This document shows positions 6,435 through 7,107 of a stretch of DNA of 7,107 nt, in pieces. Positions within the stretch are counted from its first letter, which is position 1. Each line of letters opens with the position of its first letter. Below the pieces are notes generated by a model. It made no database searches. It had not been told where the DNA came from and saw only the letters and a list, made by a program, of their open reading frames with translations. The DNA comes from Deltaproteobacteria bacterium. Lineage in GTDB: Bacteria; Desulfobacterota; Binatia; UBA9968. The stretch spans positions 1 through 7,107 of the forward strand of contig VBLN01000126.1 of assembly GCA_005878685.1 (NCBI GenBank), in the 5' to 3' direction. Position numbers and translations under genes: made by a program.

Positions 6435-6925
6435 GCCGCTTCATCTCCTCTCTCGCGCTCTCTGGCGAATGCAATGTCGAACAACCGCATCAAGCTGATC
6501 AGCAGCATCAGCCCTCCGGTAATCGGCAGCACGCTATAGATCCAGCGCATTTTTACCCACGGAAGCGAGATGGCGCTCTCGTCTCCAATCTTGTCCATGA
6601 GCAGCCAACCGTAATAAAAAAGCACGATCTGGAAGCCCAGGCAGAATAATTCACCGATAAAATCCATGATCCTTCGAGTGTCGGGCCGGAGCTTACTTAC
6701 CAAGACATCGAACGCGATGTGGCGCCTTCGATAGGAAGCCACGACCGCGCCATAAAAAGTGAGCCAGACCAAAAGGTAGGAAGCGAACTCGTCGTACCAA
6801 ATCAAGGATGCTTTGAGCGCGTAGCGGAAAAGGACGCCGAAGCAGACCAAAACCGCCATGAGGATGAGCAGCAGGACGGACCACCACTCCACCAGGTTGA
6901 TGAACTTTCGAAAGAGGCGATCCAC
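6410..6925 (-). CDS. dctQ: TRAP transporter small membrane subunit DctQ
   Basis: This protein of about 171 residues has four membrane segments and forms the small integral subunit that pairs with DctM and docks the binding protein DctP. From the GTG at 6925 it begins VDRLFRKFINLVEWW, a normal DctQ N-terminus. The first membrane helix (about 14-35) ends in FRYAL. The family hallmark WYDEFASYLLVWLTF follows from about residue 43, and the basic loop YRRRHI is near 65-70. The frame also stays open to a TTG at 6970, but those 15 residues (NFNSKLKTRNSKLI) are translated intergenic repeat and are probably not part of the protein. No Shine-Dalgarno precedes either start, so the exact N-terminus is uncertain. 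The gene ends inside dctM, the usual TRAP operon coupling. Confidence 0.88.
   Translation of the reverse strand: MDRLFRKFINLVEWWSVLLLILMAVLVCFGVLFRYALKASLIWYDEFASYLLVWLTFYGAVVASYRRRHIAFDVLVSKLRPDTRRIMDFIGELFCLGFQIVLFYYGWLLMDKIGDESAISLPWVKMRWIYSVLPITGGLMLLISLMRLFDIAFARERERGDEAAWSGSSSE
6445..6449 (-). promoter_or_regulatory. ribosome binding site of dctM, supporting a GTG start
   Basis: AGGAG on the minus strand stands ten nt before GTG at 6434, within the last codons of dctQ. An ATG directly after the AGGAG is in another frame, so the GTG is the start that yields the DctM N-terminus. Confidence 0.6.
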
Positions 6926-6928
6926 GAT

Positions 6929-6997
6929 TAATTTTGAATTTCGAGTTTTTAGTTTTGAATTAAAATTCAAACTTCATCATTCAAAAATCAAAATTAT
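6929..6997. repeat. A/T-rich word repeat spacer between dctP and dctQ, with inverted repeat
   Basis: The spacer is built from variants of attttgaattt and its complement, in sharp compositional contrast with the flanking genes. It contains a perfect inverted repeat TTTGAATT (6954-6961) / AATTCAAA (6964-6971) with only two nt between the arms. There is no GC stem, so a rho-independent terminator is not supported. Spacers of this kind recur in genomes of uncultured soil and sediment bacteria and often cause wrongly extended gene starts. Confidence 0.6.
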
Positions 6998-7107
6998 TCA
7001 GCGAAGCGATTGGATCAGCTTGACCAAGTCTGTCCCACCCGCAACCTCTTTGCCGAACTCCTCGTAGATGGACGTCGATGCCTTGATAAAGCCGTCTTTA
7101 TCGACTT
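6998..7107 (-). CDS. dctP: TRAP transporter substrate-binding protein DctP, C-terminal end only
   Basis: The minus strand is open from the window edge to a TGA at 6998. It encodes about 36 residues that include DKDGFIKASTSIYEEFGKEV and end in LVKLIQSLR. The pattern of a helix with Y-x-x-F followed by GG, a short helix and a basic end at the stop is the usual C-terminus of the periplasmic TRAP binding protein. Its place directly before dctQ and dctM on the same strand makes the assignment strong despite the short length. The substrate cannot be inferred, because the Arg that binds the carboxylate lies outside the window. Confidence 0.75.
   Translation of the reverse strand, partial: VDKDGFIKASTSIYEEFGKEVAGGTDLVKLIQSLR

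Noticed and set aside
5445..6539. A 364-codon plus-strand open frame opposite dctM and dctQ.
   Set aside because: It is dominated by Arg, Asp, Glu, Gly and His, as expected of the antisense of membrane-protein codons. It shows no domain, while the minus strand has clear TRAP subunits.
6954..6971. A/T inverted repeat after dctP as a rho-independent terminator.
   Set aside because: The stem is entirely A/T apart from one G-C pair, the loop would be only two nt, and no directional T-run follows. dctQ continues directly downstream on the same strand.

Overview
All credible genes in this window lie on the minus strand. They read, from right to left, as a transport and small-molecule catabolism cluster followed by a signalling gene. 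The base composition is moderately GC-rich. The gene types (TRAP transporter, orphan Bug/TctC-type binding protein, DapA-family lyase, extended SDR, PilZ protein) and the spacers built from A/T-rich words such as 'attttgaattt' and 'gattttag' suggest an uncultured soil or sediment bacterium of the former Deltaproteobacteria, Binatia, NC10 or Tectomicrobia kind. That placement is inference; nothing here is a phylogenetic marker.

Right part (7107 down to 5185): a TRAP transporter operon in the order dctP (only its last 36 codons are in the window), dctQ, dctM. An A/T-rich repeat spacer separates dctP from dctQ. The GTG start of dctM overlaps the end of dctQ. dctM is broken near its 3' end: an apparent deletion of about 28 to 31 nt removes a conserved segment and shifts the frame, and the family-typical C-terminus continues in another frame.

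Middle part (5038 down to 1616): an orphan six-TM sensor histidine kinase with no response regulator beside it. It keeps the phospho-acceptor His and the N-box Asn but lacks the G1 (DxGxG) box and the acidic residue after the His. Four tandem CCGG units lie just inside its start. It is followed by a DapA/NanA-family lyase-aldolase with the catalytic Tyr and Lys but without the Arg of true dihydrodipicolinate synthases, and then by a secreted Bug/TctC-family solute-binding protein with no TctA or TctB partner nearby.

Left part (1549 down to 1): an extended SDR (NAD-dependent epimerase/dehydratase type), a previously hidden 40-codon ORF with a very strong Shine-Dalgarno overlapping the SDR stop codon, a PilZ-domain protein whose ribosome binding site lies inside that small ORF, and finally a possible partial ORF running off the edge.

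Taken together, uptake (TRAP, Bug protein), a class I aldolase/dehydratase and an SDR are consistent with use of a sugar acid or other organic acid. The substrate cannot be read from the sequence. No gap between genes exceeds about 150 nt. I found no rRNA, tRNA, CRISPR array, insertion sequence or convincing intrinsic terminator.
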